DNA of 64,000 nt from Methylobacterium sp. Leaf125 (GTDB lineage Bacteria > Pseudomonadota > Alphaproteobacteria > Rhizobiales > Beijerinckiaceae): positions 380,698 to 444,697 of the forward strand of contig NZ_LMNU01000012.1 in the NCBI RefSeq assembly GCF_001423085.1, read 5' to 3'. The number at the start of each line of letters is the position of its first letter. Position 1 is the first letter of the stretch. The position numbers and the translations under genes were made by a program. Of this stretch, positions 1 through 10,389 are shown piece after piece. The notes below the pieces were generated by a model, which was not told the origin of the DNA, searched no databases, and was given only the letters and a program-made list of their open reading frames with translations.

Positions 1-2
1 GC

Positions 3-1886
<1,884 letters not shown>

Positions 1887-1899
1887 CGCCTGCATCTGA

Positions 1900-1929
1900 G
1901 TTCGGGGCCGGAGCGATCCGGCCCCGAAC
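1900..1929 (+). terminator. Hairpin between dnaK and dnaJ
   Basis: A perfect 12-bp stem (GTTCGGGGCCGG / CCGGCCCCGAAC) encloses a 6-base loop 13 bases after the dnaK stop. No T-tract follows, so it could be a partial terminator or an mRNA-stabilising processing element that sets dnaK expression above dnaJ. The function is inferred from position and structure only. Confidence 0.55.
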
Positions 1930-2041
1930 CATGTTCGGCTTGTCCCGTTGAGCGGAGCCAGCTGAGTTTCAAGCGCATCAGCGCTCGAGTTGGACGGCGT
2001 GGTCCGGTCGGACCGGCGCGCCGGGGACTTTGAGGACGGGA

Positions 2042-3208
2042 ATGTCGAAGCGGGACTATTACGAGATTCTAGGCGTCTCCAAGACCGCGACCGACGGCGA
2101 GATGAAAGTCGCCTTTCGCAAGCTCGCCATGAGCTACCATCCGGACCGCAATCCGGGAAATGCCGAGGCCGAAGTCAAGTTCAAGGAAATTAACGAAGCT
2201 TATCAATGCCTTTCTGATGGTCAGAAGCGTGCTGCCTATGACCGCTTCGGCCATGCCGCGTTCCAACAGGGTGGAGCGGGTGGTCCCGGGTTCGGAAACG
2301 AGTTCGGCGACTTCATGTCGGACATCTTCGACAACTTCTTCGGTGACGGCCGAGCCGGTGCTGGCGCCGGTGGCGGGCGGGGTGGCGCACGCGGTGGTCC
2401 GACCCGCGAACGGGGTGCCGACCTCCGCTACAATCTTGATATTTCACTGGAGGAAGCGTTCAGCGGGAAGGCCGAGACCATCAAGATGGCGACTTCGGTC
2501 ACCTGCGAGGTCTGCTCCGGCTCCGGTGCCAAGGCTGGTTCGAAGCCGCGTCCCTGCCAGACCTGTGGTGGCTATGGGCGGGTCCGTGCGGCACAGGGTT
2601 TCTTCGCCATCGAGCGCACCTGCCCGAACTGTCACGGCCGCGGCGAGGTGATCGACGATCCATGTGGTGCCTGCAGCGGTGCTGGCCGCGTGACGCGAGA
2701 GCGGACCCTCTCCATCAACGTGCCGGCTGGCGTCGATGACGGCCTCCGGATCCGTTTGGCCGGCGAGGGTGAGACGGGCCTTCGCGGCGGACCAGCGGGG
2801 GATCTCTACGTCTTCCTCTCGATCAAGCCACACGAGTTTTTCCAGCGTGACGGCGCAGACCTGTTCTGCCGGGTACCAATCTCCATGGTAACCGCAGCGC
2901 TCTCAGGCGAGATCACTGTCCCGGTGATCGATGGCTCCCAGACGCAAGTGCGTATCCCTGCGGGCACTCAGACAGCGAAGCAATTCCGTATCAAGGGCAA
3001 GGGGATGCCGGTGCTGCGTTCGAGAGACGTCGGTGACCTTTACATCCAGGTCTTCGTAGAGACGCCGCAGAACCTCTCGAAGCGTCAGCGCGAGTTGCTG
3101 CAGGAATTCGACCAGTCGGCCTCCGACGAGAACCATCCGGAGAGCGCGGGGTTCTTTTCGAAGGTCAAGGACTTCTTCGACGGGCTCGGAGGGGCGGCGA
3201 GGACCTAG
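2042..3208 (+). CDS. dnaJ: Chaperone DnaJ (Hsp40, type I)
   Basis: Co-chaperone that stimulates DnaK ATPase activity and delivers substrates. The J domain spans about residues 1-70 with HPD at 33-35. A Gly/Phe-rich stretch lies around 78-125. Four zinc-binding CxxCxGxG repeats ([32 protein letters not shown]) lie at about 154-215, followed by the C-terminal substrate-binding domains. At 388 residues it is a normal full-length type I DnaJ. An upstream in-frame start at 2030 exists, but [12 protein letters not shown] is the canonical N terminus and GAGGA sits seven bases before the ATG at 2042. Confidence 0.97.
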   Translation: MSKRDYYEILGVSKTATDGEMKVAFRKLAMSYHPDRNPGNAEAEVKFKEINEAYQCLSDGQKRAAYDRFGHAAFQQGGAGGPGFGNEFGDFMSDIFDNFFGDGRAGAGAGGGRGGARGGPTRERGADLRYNLDISLEEAFSGKAETIKMATSVTCEVCSGSGAKAGSKPRPCQTCGGYGRVRAAQGFFAIERTCPNCHGRGEVIDDPCGACSGAGRVTRERTLSINVPAGVDDGLRIRLAGEGETGLRGGPAGDLYVFLSIKPHEFFQRDGADLFCRVPISMVTAALSGEITVPVIDGSQTQVRIPAGTQTAKQFRIKGKGMPVLRSRDVGDLYIQVFVETPQNLSKRQRELLQEFDQSASDENHPESAGFFSKVKDFFDGLGGAART

Positions 3209-3386
3209 ACTTGCAATATCGTGCGGATCAAAACGGTTCGGCCACGGTTATCGCATGTGGCGGTCGGGCACCGCCCGCGCGATCCTTGTGTGCGCTCCAG
3301 CGTGTTCGGTGATTGCAAGCTTGACTGCCGGAGAGCTTCGTCGTCTAGCCTTTCCCTCCCAACCCGTGATCTGAGGACATAGGGTC

Positions 3387-4022
3387 TTGCCGCCGCTACG
3401 CCGCTCCAGCGCAAAAGCCGACCTCGCTCCCGGTGCCAACCGTACACGGCGGGATCCGCTGGAGGACGAGGCGCGCTTTCTACGCTCCTGGTTCGAGCGC
3501 CCCCTCGTTACGGGTGCTGTAACGCCGTCGGGCAAGATGCTCGCCCGCACGATGGCTTCCTACGTCGATCCGCGCGTCAGCGGACCTGTGATCGAGCTTG
3601 GACCTGGGACCGGACCCGTCACGGAGGCCCTCATCCGGCGTGGCATTGAGCAAGAGCGGCTGATCTTGGTCGAGTACAATCCCGATTTCTGCAAGCTGCT
3701 GCAGAAGCGCTTTCCGCGTGCAACGATCATTCGCGGAGATGCGTACAACATTCGCGAGACGTTCGGCACGATGCTCACCGAAAAAGCGGCTGCGATGGTT
3801 TCAAGCCTCCCGCTGTTCACGAAGCCCTTGGAGCAGCGGCTCGATCTCTTGAACGCCGCCCATGAAATGATGCATCTGAGCGCACCCTTCGTACAGTTCA
3901 CCTACGCGGTGGTTCCGCCTATTCCGGCTCGGTGTGATGCCGGCACCTACACGGCCAGTCGGTCGAACCGGGTCTGGCTCAATCTTCCGCCCGCACGCGT
4001 CTGGGTCTATCGCCGACCTTAG
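3387..4022 (+). CDS. pmtA: PmtA-like class I SAM-dependent methyltransferase
   Basis: Probable phospholipid N-methyltransferase (phosphatidylethanolamine to phosphatidylcholine) using S-adenosylmethionine. Motif I, VIELGPGTGPVTEAL, lies near residue 68. The acidic strand-2 residue is in LILVEYNPDFC, RGDAYNIRET follows, and the C terminus carries NLPPARVWVY, as in alphaproteobacterial PmtA proteins. The 211-residue length fits. The chosen start is a TTG at 3387 preceded by GAGGA at suitable spacing. A later in-frame ATG at 3538 would cut into the N-terminal helix. It sits 178 bases after dnaJ on the same strand. I am confident of the fold and family, less so of the exact substrate. Confidence 0.8.
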   Translation: MPPLRRSSAKADLAPGANRTRRDPLEDEARFLRSWFERPLVTGAVTPSGKMLARTMASYVDPRVSGPVIELGPGTGPVTEALIRRGIEQERLILVEYNPDFCKLLQKRFPRATIIRGDAYNIRETFGTMLTEKAAAMVSSLPLFTKPLEQRLDLLNAAHEMMHLSAPFVQFTYAVVPPIPARCDAGTYTASRSNRVWLNLPPARVWVYRRP

Positions 4023-4494
4023 GCGGAATCGGCTGCTCACCGAAACCAAGCGAAGTTCGGTGGCAGAGAGCGTTCAGTGCGCTAGCCCTATCCCGATTGC
4101 CGAGGGCGAGATCCCCCTTGGCAGTCAGGCCAAAAACTCCACGATGACCACCTCATGCACAGTCACATTGCGGGGATTGAGAACCTTGTTCGCGGCGTTG
4201 GGCTACGCCGGGGTCTTGCCTTCGTGACCGGGGCGCACGCGTCGTCTCTCGTGGCGGCTGCCCAAACTGAGTAGCACAGGGCAATCAGCCCTTTGTAGTA
4301 CTGGGGCGGGCACGGCGACTGAAGCCATCATCGACAGCATTACGAAGACCGGGGCTTTGGCCATCACCGCCGGCATTATGGCTGGGGGCACCACCGCGGT
4401 TAGGAGTGGAGTCAACACCGAAATCACGGTGGCGGACATCACGACTTCTGAGCGCCTTCTTACATCCCTCGGTTCTCCCTGTAGAGGGGACTAA
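4023..4494. other. Intergenic stretch with no convincing gene
   Basis: 472 bases separate pmtA from the convergent deoA. A + strand frame stays open from about 4227 to 4493 (ending in CRGD), and a shorter one runs from about 4086 to 4274. Neither has a credible start, ribosome-binding site or recognisable product. They could be coding remnants. The hydrophobic - strand reading frame at 4203-4442 looks like the complement of the first one. Confidence 0.4.
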
Positions 4495-5808
4495 CTAATC
4501 GGCAATTCGTTCCAAGATCGCGGGCGTTGGCTTCAGGGGCACCGTGTCAATGCGGTAGGCCGTCAGCAGAGTAGCTTCGGCCCTGTCGGCAGATGCTGCA
4601 TCAGCGGCATGAACGATCGCAAGAGGCTGGCCTTGCTCGATCTTGGCTCCGATACGAGGCAGTCCGGTGAGGCCGACACGGGGGTCGACGTTGTCCTGCG
4701 GACGGGTCCGCCCACCACCGAGGCCGATCACTGCAAGTCCCAAGTTTCGCGTCGCGATCGAGGTGACGTAGCCGTCCGTCTTCGCGACGACCACGCGCGT
4801 GATGGGCGCCGTCGGGAGGTAGTGCGCAGACCGCTCGACCAGATCGACGGGGCCGCCGAGCGCAGTGACCATCCGGGCGAAGACTTCGAGGGCGCGTCCC
4901 GAGGCAAGCGCCGTTTCCAGGCGTGCGGAGGCGTCGCCGATGTCGGGACTGAGGCCGCCGACCACCAGCATCTCGGCTGCGAGCCTGAGCGTGACGGCAT
5001 GGAAGGCCGGCTCGCGCGAGCGCCCACTGAGATAGTCGAGGGTGTAAGCGACCTCCAGGGCGTTCCCCGCGGCCGAGGCGAGGGGCGAGTCCATGTCGGT
5101 GATCAGCGCCACCGTACGCAGGCCCGCCCCACCCGCGACATCGACGATGCTCCGAGCGAGGGTCTGGGCCTCACGGCGCTCGGCCATGAAGGCGCCCGAG
5201 CCGACCTTCACATCCATTACCAAGCCGTCGAGGCCTGCAGCGAGTTTCTTTGACAGGATGGACGCGGTGATCAGGTCGAGGGACTCGACGGTGCCCGTCA
5301 CGTCGCGGATGGCGTAGAGGCGCCGATCCGCAGGCGCGAGGTCGTCGGTCTGTCCGATGATGGCGCAGCCCACGTCGGCCGTTACGGTGCGGAAGCGCGC
5401 GAGCCCAGGCATCGCATCGTAGCCGGGAATGCTCGCGAGCTTGTCGAGGGTGCCGCCGGTATGCCCGAGCCCGCGCCCCGAGATCATCGGTACGTAGCCC
5501 CCGCAGGCCGCGACCATCGGCGCGAGTGCGAGGCTGACCGCGTCCCCGACTCCGCCGGACGAGTGCTTGTCCAGGACCGGCCCGGGCAGGTCCCATCGCA
5601 GGACCGTGCCGGACTCGGTCATCGCCCGCGTCAGCGCCACGCGCTCCGACCGCGAAAGACCACGAAAAAACACCGCCATCGCGAAGGCTGCGGCCTGCCC
5701 CTCGGTCACCCGCCCGTCCGTCAGGCCCGCGATGAAGTCCGCGATCTCCTCGGGCGGGATCGCGCCGCCGTCCCGCTTGGTGCGGATGAGTTCCTGGGGC
5801 AGCCTCAT
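4495..5808 (-). CDS. deoA: Thymidine phosphorylase
   Basis: Cleaves thymidine with phosphate to thymine and 2-deoxyribose-1-phosphate. Family signatures are KHSSGGVGD (about residues 82-90), SGRGLGHTGGTLDKL, and the phosphate/sugar-site segment KKLAAGLDGLVMDVKVGSGAF. The 437 residues match the family. The frame stays open far upstream to 7065, but only because of the GC-rich composition. The true start is MRLPQELIR at 5808, where the ATG overlaps the deoC stop by four bases (ATGA), indicating translational coupling. It is the last gene of cdd-punA-deoC-deoA. Confidence 0.95.
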   Translation of the reverse strand: MRLPQELIRTKRDGGAIPPEEIADFIAGLTDGRVTEGQAAAFAMAVFFRGLSRSERVALTRAMTESGTVLRWDLPGPVLDKHSSGGVGDAVSLALAPMVAACGGYVPMISGRGLGHTGGTLDKLASIPGYDAMPGLARFRTVTADVGCAIIGQTDDLAPADRRLYAIRDVTGTVESLDLITASILSKKLAAGLDGLVMDVKVGSGAFMAERREAQTLARSIVDVAGGAGLRTVALITDMDSPLASAAGNALEVAYTLDYLSGRSREPAFHAVTLRLAAEMLVVGGLSPDIGDASARLETALASGRALEVFARMVTALGGPVDLVERSAHYLPTAPITRVVVAKTDGYVTSIATRNLGLAVIGLGGGRTRPQDNVDPRVGLTGLPRIGAKIEQGQPLAIVHAADAASADRAEATLLTAYRIDTVPLKPTPAILERIAD

Positions 5809-6548
5809 CGCCCGGCCTCCGCGACCGCCGCGACCAGCGCCGTGCGCAGGCTGCTGGCGCCGAGGCGGAAGGTGCGCGGCCCGACCCAGGTCGGCCCCAT
5901 GATCCGATCCGCGAGGGCGAGGTAAGTGCCGGCATCCGCGACGGTTTTCAAGCCGCCCGAGACCTTGAGACCGACGGGATGCCCCGCGGCGTGGTCGCGG
6001 ATGGCGCAGAGCATCGCCTCGGCGGCCTCCGGGGTCGCCGAAACCGCGCTTTTGCCCGTGGAGGTCTTGAGGAAATCCGCCCTGGCCTCGATGGCGAGGC
6101 GGCTCGCGGCCCTGATGGCGTCCGGGGTCGCCAGGACACCGGTCTCCAGGATGACCTTCAGCAGGCGGCCACCGTCGCAGACGTCGCGGATCGCGGCGAG
6201 CATGGCGCGGGCGGTGCCGGTCTCGCCGGCAAGGACGCTGCGATAGGGCAGGACGAGATCGATCTCGTGGGCGCCGTCGGCGAGGGCTTCGGTCGTATCC
6301 TCCACCGCCCGCTCGATGTCGTCGCCACCGGCGGGGAAGTTGATGACGGTGGCGACGCGCACCGGCGATCCGGCGAGCAGCCGGGCGGCGCGGCCGACGT
6401 AATGCGGCCAGACGCAGACGGCGGCGACCGCGCTCGCCCGGGCGTCGCGGCAGAGCGTGTCGATGGCGGCCTCCGAGCAGGATTCGCCGAGATCGGTGAG
6501 GTCGAGCAGGGGCAGGGCCCGCCGGGCGAGGGAGGCGTCGTCGGTCAT
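5805..6548 (-). CDS. deoC: Deoxyribose-phosphate aldolase
   Basis: Class I aldolase splitting 2-deoxyribose-5-phosphate into acetaldehyde and glyceraldehyde-3-phosphate. The Schiff-base lysine motif FLKTSTGK and the second active-site lysine in GLKVSGG are both present, as is the EIDLVLPY strand. The 247 residues match the family length. The start overlaps the punA stop by four bases and the stop overlaps deoA by four, so the operon is tightly coupled. No deoB-type phosphopentomutase is seen in the window, although conversion of deoxyribose-1-phosphate would need one. Confidence 0.95.
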   Translation of the reverse strand: MTDDASLARRALPLLDLTDLGESCSEAAIDTLCRDARASAVAAVCVWPHYVGRAARLLAGSPVRVATVINFPAGGDDIERAVEDTTEALADGAHEIDLVLPYRSVLAGETGTARAMLAAIRDVCDGGRLLKVILETGVLATPDAIRAASRLAIEARADFLKTSTGKSAVSATPEAAEAMLCAIRDHAAGHPVGLKVSGGLKTVADAGTYLALADRIMGPTWVGPRTFRLGASSLRTALVAAVAEAGR

Positions 6549-7378
6549 CGGGGGGCACTCGCGGGCAGGCGGGCGACGAAGGCGGCGACCAGGCGGGCGA
6601 GGGCGTCCCCGGCCCGGGCGGCGGTGGCCTTGGTCTCCGCGTGATGGGGATCGCCGCCGTCGAGGCCGGCACCGAGGTTGGTGACCACGGACAGGGCGGC
6701 GACGGGCAGGCCGTAGAAGCGGGCGAGGATGACCTCGGGGACCGTCGACATGCCGACGAGGTCGGCCCCGAGGCGGCCGGCCATGCGGACTTCCGCCGGG
6801 GTCTCGAAGCTCGGTCCGGAGAACCAGGCGTAGACGCCCTGGTGCAGGGCGACGCCGGATTCCCGTGCGGCATCAAGGAGATGGGCGCGCAACTCGGCGT
6901 CGTAGGCCCCCACCATGGGCACGAAGCGGGCGTCGCTGGCCTCGCCGAAGAGCGGGTTAAGGCCCGAGAGGTTGATGTGGTCGGTGAGCGCCACCAGGCT
7001 GCCCGGGCCGACCTCCGGCCGCAGGGAGCCGGAGGCGTTGGTGAGGAGAAGCGCTTGCGCCCCAAGGACTTGCGCGACGCCGAGCGGCACCCGCATCACG
7101 GCGGCGTCGCCGGTCTCGTAGGCGTGGGCACGGCCCTCGAAGACCAGGACCCGGCGCCCGGCGAGGCGCCCGGCATGGAGGCGGCCGCCGTGGCCGCTCA
7201 CGCCGGGGGCCGGAAACCCCGGAATTTGCCCGTAGGATACCGAGAGGGTCGTGTCGAGGTCACGCACCAGTCCGCCGAGTCCGGTGCCGGTGACGATCGC
7301 GCAGGCGAACGGTCCGCCGAACCCCTGCGCGCGCAGCAGACCGGCGGCGGCCTGGATCCCCGGCTCCAAATCACGCAT
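6545..7378 (-). CDS. punA: Purine nucleoside phosphorylase (PNP-I, trimeric type)
   Basis: Phosphorolysis of purine (deoxy)nucleosides to base and (deoxy)ribose-1-phosphate. Visible features are the phosphate-binding GTGLG near residue 30, GHGGRLHAG, the EGRAH loop, TNASGSL, the sugar-site GMSTVPE and the base-specificity region SVVTNLGAG. At 277 residues it is the size of low-molecular-mass trimeric PNPs. The start chosen at 7378 (MRDLEPG) overlaps the end of cdd by eight bases. A longer reading frame upstream would lie inside cdd and is rejected. The Asn in VVTN suggests 6-oxopurine preference, which is family knowledge. Confidence 0.92.
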   Translation of the reverse strand: MRDLEPGIQAAAGLLRAQGFGGPFACAIVTGTGLGGLVRDLDTTLSVSYGQIPGFPAPGVSGHGGRLHAGRLAGRRVLVFEGRAHAYETGDAAVMRVPLGVAQVLGAQALLLTNASGSLRPEVGPGSLVALTDHINLSGLNPLFGEASDARFVPMVGAYDAELRAHLLDAARESGVALHQGVYAWFSGPSFETPAEVRMAGRLGADLVGMSTVPEVILARFYGLPVAALSVVTNLGAGLDGGDPHHAETKATAARAGDALARLVAAFVARLPASAPR

Positions 7379-7826
7379 GGGGCCCCCGGGGATCGGCGCC
7401 CAGGTTGTCCGGGCCGAAGGAGTCGGGCAGCAGGGCCCCGACGGTGAAGGAGGCGCGGAGGGCGGTGGCGTCGGCGACGTGGACCCGGACCGCCGGACCG
7501 GCGAATTCGCGGATGCGCTGCCGGCAGGCGCCGCAGGGGGTGACGAGGCCGGGCCCCGGGCCGAGGACCAGCAGCGCGGCGATGCGCCGGCCACCGGAGG
7601 CGACCATGGCGGCGATGGCGCCGGCCTCGGCGCAGGTCCCCACCGGGTAGGCAGCGTTCTCGACGTTGCAGCCGGCATGGACGGCGCCCGCCTCGTCGCG
7701 GAGGGCCGCGCCGACGGGAAAGCGCGAGTAGGGGGCGTAGGCGCGCCCCTGCGCCGCCAGGGCGGCGTCGAACAGGCGGGACAGGTCCGGAGTCAGGATG
7801 TCCGGAGTCGGGGGAGCCAGGGTCAT
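7371..7826 (-). CDS. cdd: Cytidine deaminase
   Basis: Zinc-dependent hydrolytic deamination of (deoxy)cytidine to (deoxy)uridine. The active-site block is GCNVENAAYPVGTCAEAGAI with the catalytic Glu in CAEA, and PCGACRQ supplies the other two zinc cysteines, the pattern of small tetrameric deaminases. From the ATG at 7826 it encodes 151 residues. An in-frame GTG at 7868 would add 14 unconserved residues. It is the first gene of the cdd-punA-deoC-deoA salvage operon on the minus strand. The divergent DUF2093 gene begins 150 bases away. Confidence 0.9.
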   Translation of the reverse strand: MTLAPPTPDILTPDLSRLFDAALAAQGRAYAPYSRFPVGAALRDEAGAVHAGCNVENAAYPVGTCAEAGAIAAMVASGGRRIAALLVLGPGPGLVTPCGACRQRIREFAGPAVRVHVADATALRASFTVGALLPDSFGPDNLGADPRGPHA

Positions 7827-7975
7827 CGGGGCGGGACACGGCGCGGCATCGCGCGACTTAGGCACCAAGTGGCGGGGCTGTCGAGGCCCGGCGCCGGCGC
7901 CGCGACCGCATCGACAGCGCGCCCCGGGCCTCCTAAGACGGGGCGAGCGGGGGCAGAGCCGGGAGGCGAGGGACC

Positions 7976-8197
7976 ATGTTGGGACGTTTCGAGCGCGGAG
8001 CCTCCGGCGAGGCGGTGGTGGAGTACGGCGACGGCACCATGCGGGTGATCAAGCCCGGCAGCTTCGTGCGCTGCGCCGTGACCGGCGAGGCGATCCCCCT
8101 CGACGCCCTGCGCTACTGGAGCGCGACCCGGCAGGAGGCCTATGCCAGCCCCGAGGCGGCGATGAAGCGCCTCGCCGAGACCGGACGACCGGAGTAG
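7976..8197 (+). CDS. DUF2093 domain-containing small protein
   Basis: A 73-residue protein matching the DUF2093 pattern of Alphaproteobacteria: a basic N terminus, YGDGTMRVIKPG, the conserved CAVTGEAIPLDALRYWS core and a QEAYASPEAAMKRL tail. The function is unknown. In several Rhizobiales I recall this gene directly downstream of lpxK. Here it is separated from lpxK by the AT-rich island and the histidine kinase and points the other way, in keeping with rearrangement in this region. The ATG at 7976 is preceded by GGGAGG. Confidence 0.85.
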   Translation: MLGRFERGASGEAVVEYGDGTMRVIKPGSFVRCAVTGEAIPLDALRYWSATRQEAYASPEAAMKRLAETGRPE

Positions 8198-8595
8198 GGG
8201 ATTTTACCGGATTGCAAAGTCGGCCGAAGACACTTTGGAAGTATCCATCCGATGAATACTAATGTTTGTATAGTACTATAATGTGATTACTTTGTACGAC
8301 CGGCTTGGGTGATCTGCGGTCTGTCCGCTACTAAGCGGCAATGCTTGGAAGCTGACATCTTCGCCGCGCCTGCTTACGACATTTTGCGGTCTCGCGGGAT
8401 GTCCGTTTCCGCGCATCCCACTGCGCCGGTTCTCTATAAATGGGTCGCATAAAAAAAGGCCGTTTTGGATGGTCCGTCTTAATATCCAAAACAGACCGCG
8501 GTGCATGGTGGGCCAGCGGTACAGCCCTCAGCAGACTGATCGCTTTGACAGATTTGAATGTGTAGAATGAGGTGGATCAAACACTAGGGACGAAG
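8198..8595. other. AT-rich left flank of the accessory island
   Basis: About 400 bases with no gene. Base composition drops abruptly after 8200. It holds the 12-bp palindrome TATAGTACTATA at 8269-8280, a degenerate stretch around 8340-8430 reminiscent of the repeat at 10.7 kb, and an inverted repeat just before the nuclease gene. The likely promoter of the two-gene cassette lies in its right half. Confidence 0.5.
8462..8492. promoter_or_regulatory. Inverted repeat upstream of the nuclease cassette
   Basis: Arms GTTTTGGAT and ATCCAAAAC are perfect 9-bp complements separated by 13 bases, about 100 bases before the nuclease start. It could be an operator for the cassette or a hairpin from a mobile element. 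No regulator gene is adjacent. Confidence 0.4.
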
Positions 8596-9459
8596 ATGGC
8601 CAAAACAGCCGAAATCGCTACCGGCTTCCATGGCTCGAAGCTTTACCAGCAACGGGCTCGCCTGATTTTGCCAATTCTTGTCAGGCAAGCCGAAGCGCAT
8701 AGCCCAATCTTCTACGAAAATCTCGCGCAGGAAGTCGGAATGACAAATCCGCGAACCCTAAACTATCCCTTGGGGTGCATTGGCGATGCTTTGAATGAGC
8801 TTGCTGAGAATTGGGGTGCAGAAATCCCACACATCCAAGCTCTCGTGAAAAATCAGCAGATGAACATGCCCGGCCCCGGCTTTGACGGTTTTCTGGCGGA
8901 GCACGGATACACGTGGGACAATCTCAAAGAACGAAGCGCTATTGTAAGGCAATACTGGGCAAAAATTTTTGCCTATCCATATTGGCATGACGTATTGCAC
9001 AACTTGGGGCTACAAAAAACTAGCGCCAGCTTGACGGAACTAATCGAAAAAGCTGGGATTTGTGGTGGAAAAAGTGAGGGGCCTGAACATAGAGCGCTAA
9101 AAGAATTTGTAAAAAATAATCCCCAAATGGTTGGCTTAAAATTAGGCGACGCGATCGGAGAAACAGAGCATTTACTACCTTCAGCCGATCGTATTGATGT
9201 TGTTTTTGATTACAAAAAACGCTTTCACGCGGTCGAAGTAAAACCGGCAACCGCGCCAGTGGGCGACATTTTACGTGGCCTATTTCAGTGCGTGAAGTAT
9301 CGCGCTGTCTTGGCGGCAAAAGCCGCCTATGAACACGATGGTCGAAAAATTACGGAATGCCTTGCGCTAGGCGGCACTCTGCCGAGCCAGCTCATCCCCT
9401 TGCGCAACAGCTTGCAAGTCGATGTGATAGAGGGCTTGGCCGATCAGATGCCACGATAA
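8596..9459 (+). CDS. Predicted PD-(D/E)XK nuclease, first gene of a two-gene accessory cassette
   Basis: A 287-residue protein of unknown biological role. The N-terminal 80 residues (SPIFYENLAQEVGMTNPRTL) resemble a winged-helix DNA-binding domain. The C-terminal half carries a PD-(D/E)XK-like core: Glu residues in SEGPEHRALKEF, then SADRIDVVF with Asp201 and AVEVK with Glu214 and Lys216, followed by a helix with FQCVKYR. That is the layout of restriction-type and very-short-patch-like nucleases. The start at 8596 has AGGGA five bases upstream; an in-frame GTG at 8572 lacks this. Codon use is much AT-richer than the neighbours, indicating horizontal transfer. A defence role is possible but inferred. 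Confidence 0.65.
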   Translation: MAKTAEIATGFHGSKLYQQRARLILPILVRQAEAHSPIFYENLAQEVGMTNPRTLNYPLGCIGDALNELAENWGAEIPHIQALVKNQQMNMPGPGFDGFLAEHGYTWDNLKERSAIVRQYWAKIFAYPYWHDVLHNLGLQKTSASLTELIEKAGICGGKSEGPEHRALKEFVKNNPQMVGLKLGDAIGETEHLLPSADRIDVVFDYKKRFHAVEVKPATAPVGDILRGLFQCVKYRAVLAAKAAYEHDGRKITECLALGGTLPSQLIPLRNSLQVDVIEGLADQMPR

Positions 9460-9477
9460 GCTTTCGACGGGGGAACG

Positions 9478-10389
9478 ATGCCGACGCTTACACAATGGCC
9501 TACGTTGCCGGATGACGTAATCGATTTCTTCCGCTCTGCATTCCGAGATGCTAATCGCCATGTCACCGAGCGCTTGCTCAACGTTCCCAACATTCGAGAA
9601 ACATCTCTCGATGATGCGCTTATCGACTCACTGGTTCCGTTCTCTCCAGCACGGCGCTTACCCTCGGGCGCAGTTGTCGCCATGGACATTCATAATATCG
9701 GAGGACTTAGGCGGCTCGGCGGTTGGGAAACCGCCGACATTTCCGTCATTGTCTTCGTGTACAGGCATACTCAGCTTATTGCTCAGAAAATTGGAATGCT
9801 CCAGTCAAAGCGCCTTTATCCAAAAAATAATGATGTCGCCGACGACGATCCAATCGGCTTTTTGTATGGGATGAATGCTTTTCTGAAACGGCAACCTAAC
9901 TCGCCACTCGCGCTGCTAAACCGGCAATTTGAGTTTGACGATACGTGCGTTTATGGAGCGATCAAAGCAGAAGACAGGCAAATCAAATCAATCGCCGCCA
10001 TGAATAAGAGCCTAGGACAGGCAGTTTACTACTTATTTTATAATCCGCCTTCTATGCCGTACGTTATTAAAAATGCTGGTGTCGAACGCCAACAGGTCAC
10101 AACGAATGATATTGGATGCCGCGTATACACAGAAAGCGAAGTCAACGCCTCAATGTCTGGTGTTGAGAAGGGCCGTTCACCGACTTTTAGTCAAATCTCC
10201 GCAGCTGGAACGGTAAGCAACTAGCGTTTGGAAACATGGGCAGCTGACTTGCTATTGAAATGCCAGGTAGGTCAAATTTTCGATGAAACTGATGCTGAAA
10301 AAATAACGGAATTACTGGTCCGTCGCACCGGTCCTATTGGTGCCTCCATAGCGGTTTCGATCGCTCTGCCAGAAGAAGGGCCGCCTTGA
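9478..10389 (+). pseudogene. Unknown partner of the nuclease, interrupted by an in-frame TAG at 10222
   Basis: Starts 18 bases after the nuclease gene behind GGGGGAA, so the two form one transcript. The first open segment gives 248 residues without a family I recognise (AVVAMDIHNIGG, ADISVIVFVY and QAVYYLFYNPPSMPY are its most ordered parts). After the TAG the same frame continues for 54 codons with protein-like content (RLETWAADLLLKC, RRTGPIGASIAVSIALPE) to a TGA at 10387. A single TGG-to-TAG change (Trp before RLETWAADL) would explain this. I therefore annotate a disrupted gene of about 303 codons. A truncated 248-residue protein may still be made. Confidence 0.6.

Noticed and set aside
4203..4442. 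79-codon hydrophobic minus-strand frame
   Set aside because: It is the complement of an open plus-strand frame, has no ribosome-binding site and has no family resemblance.
4495..7065. 856-codon frame that would fuse deoA to upstream sequence
   Set aside because: The first 400 or so codons are deoC and punA read out of frame; the true deoA start is at 5808 with an ATGA overlap.
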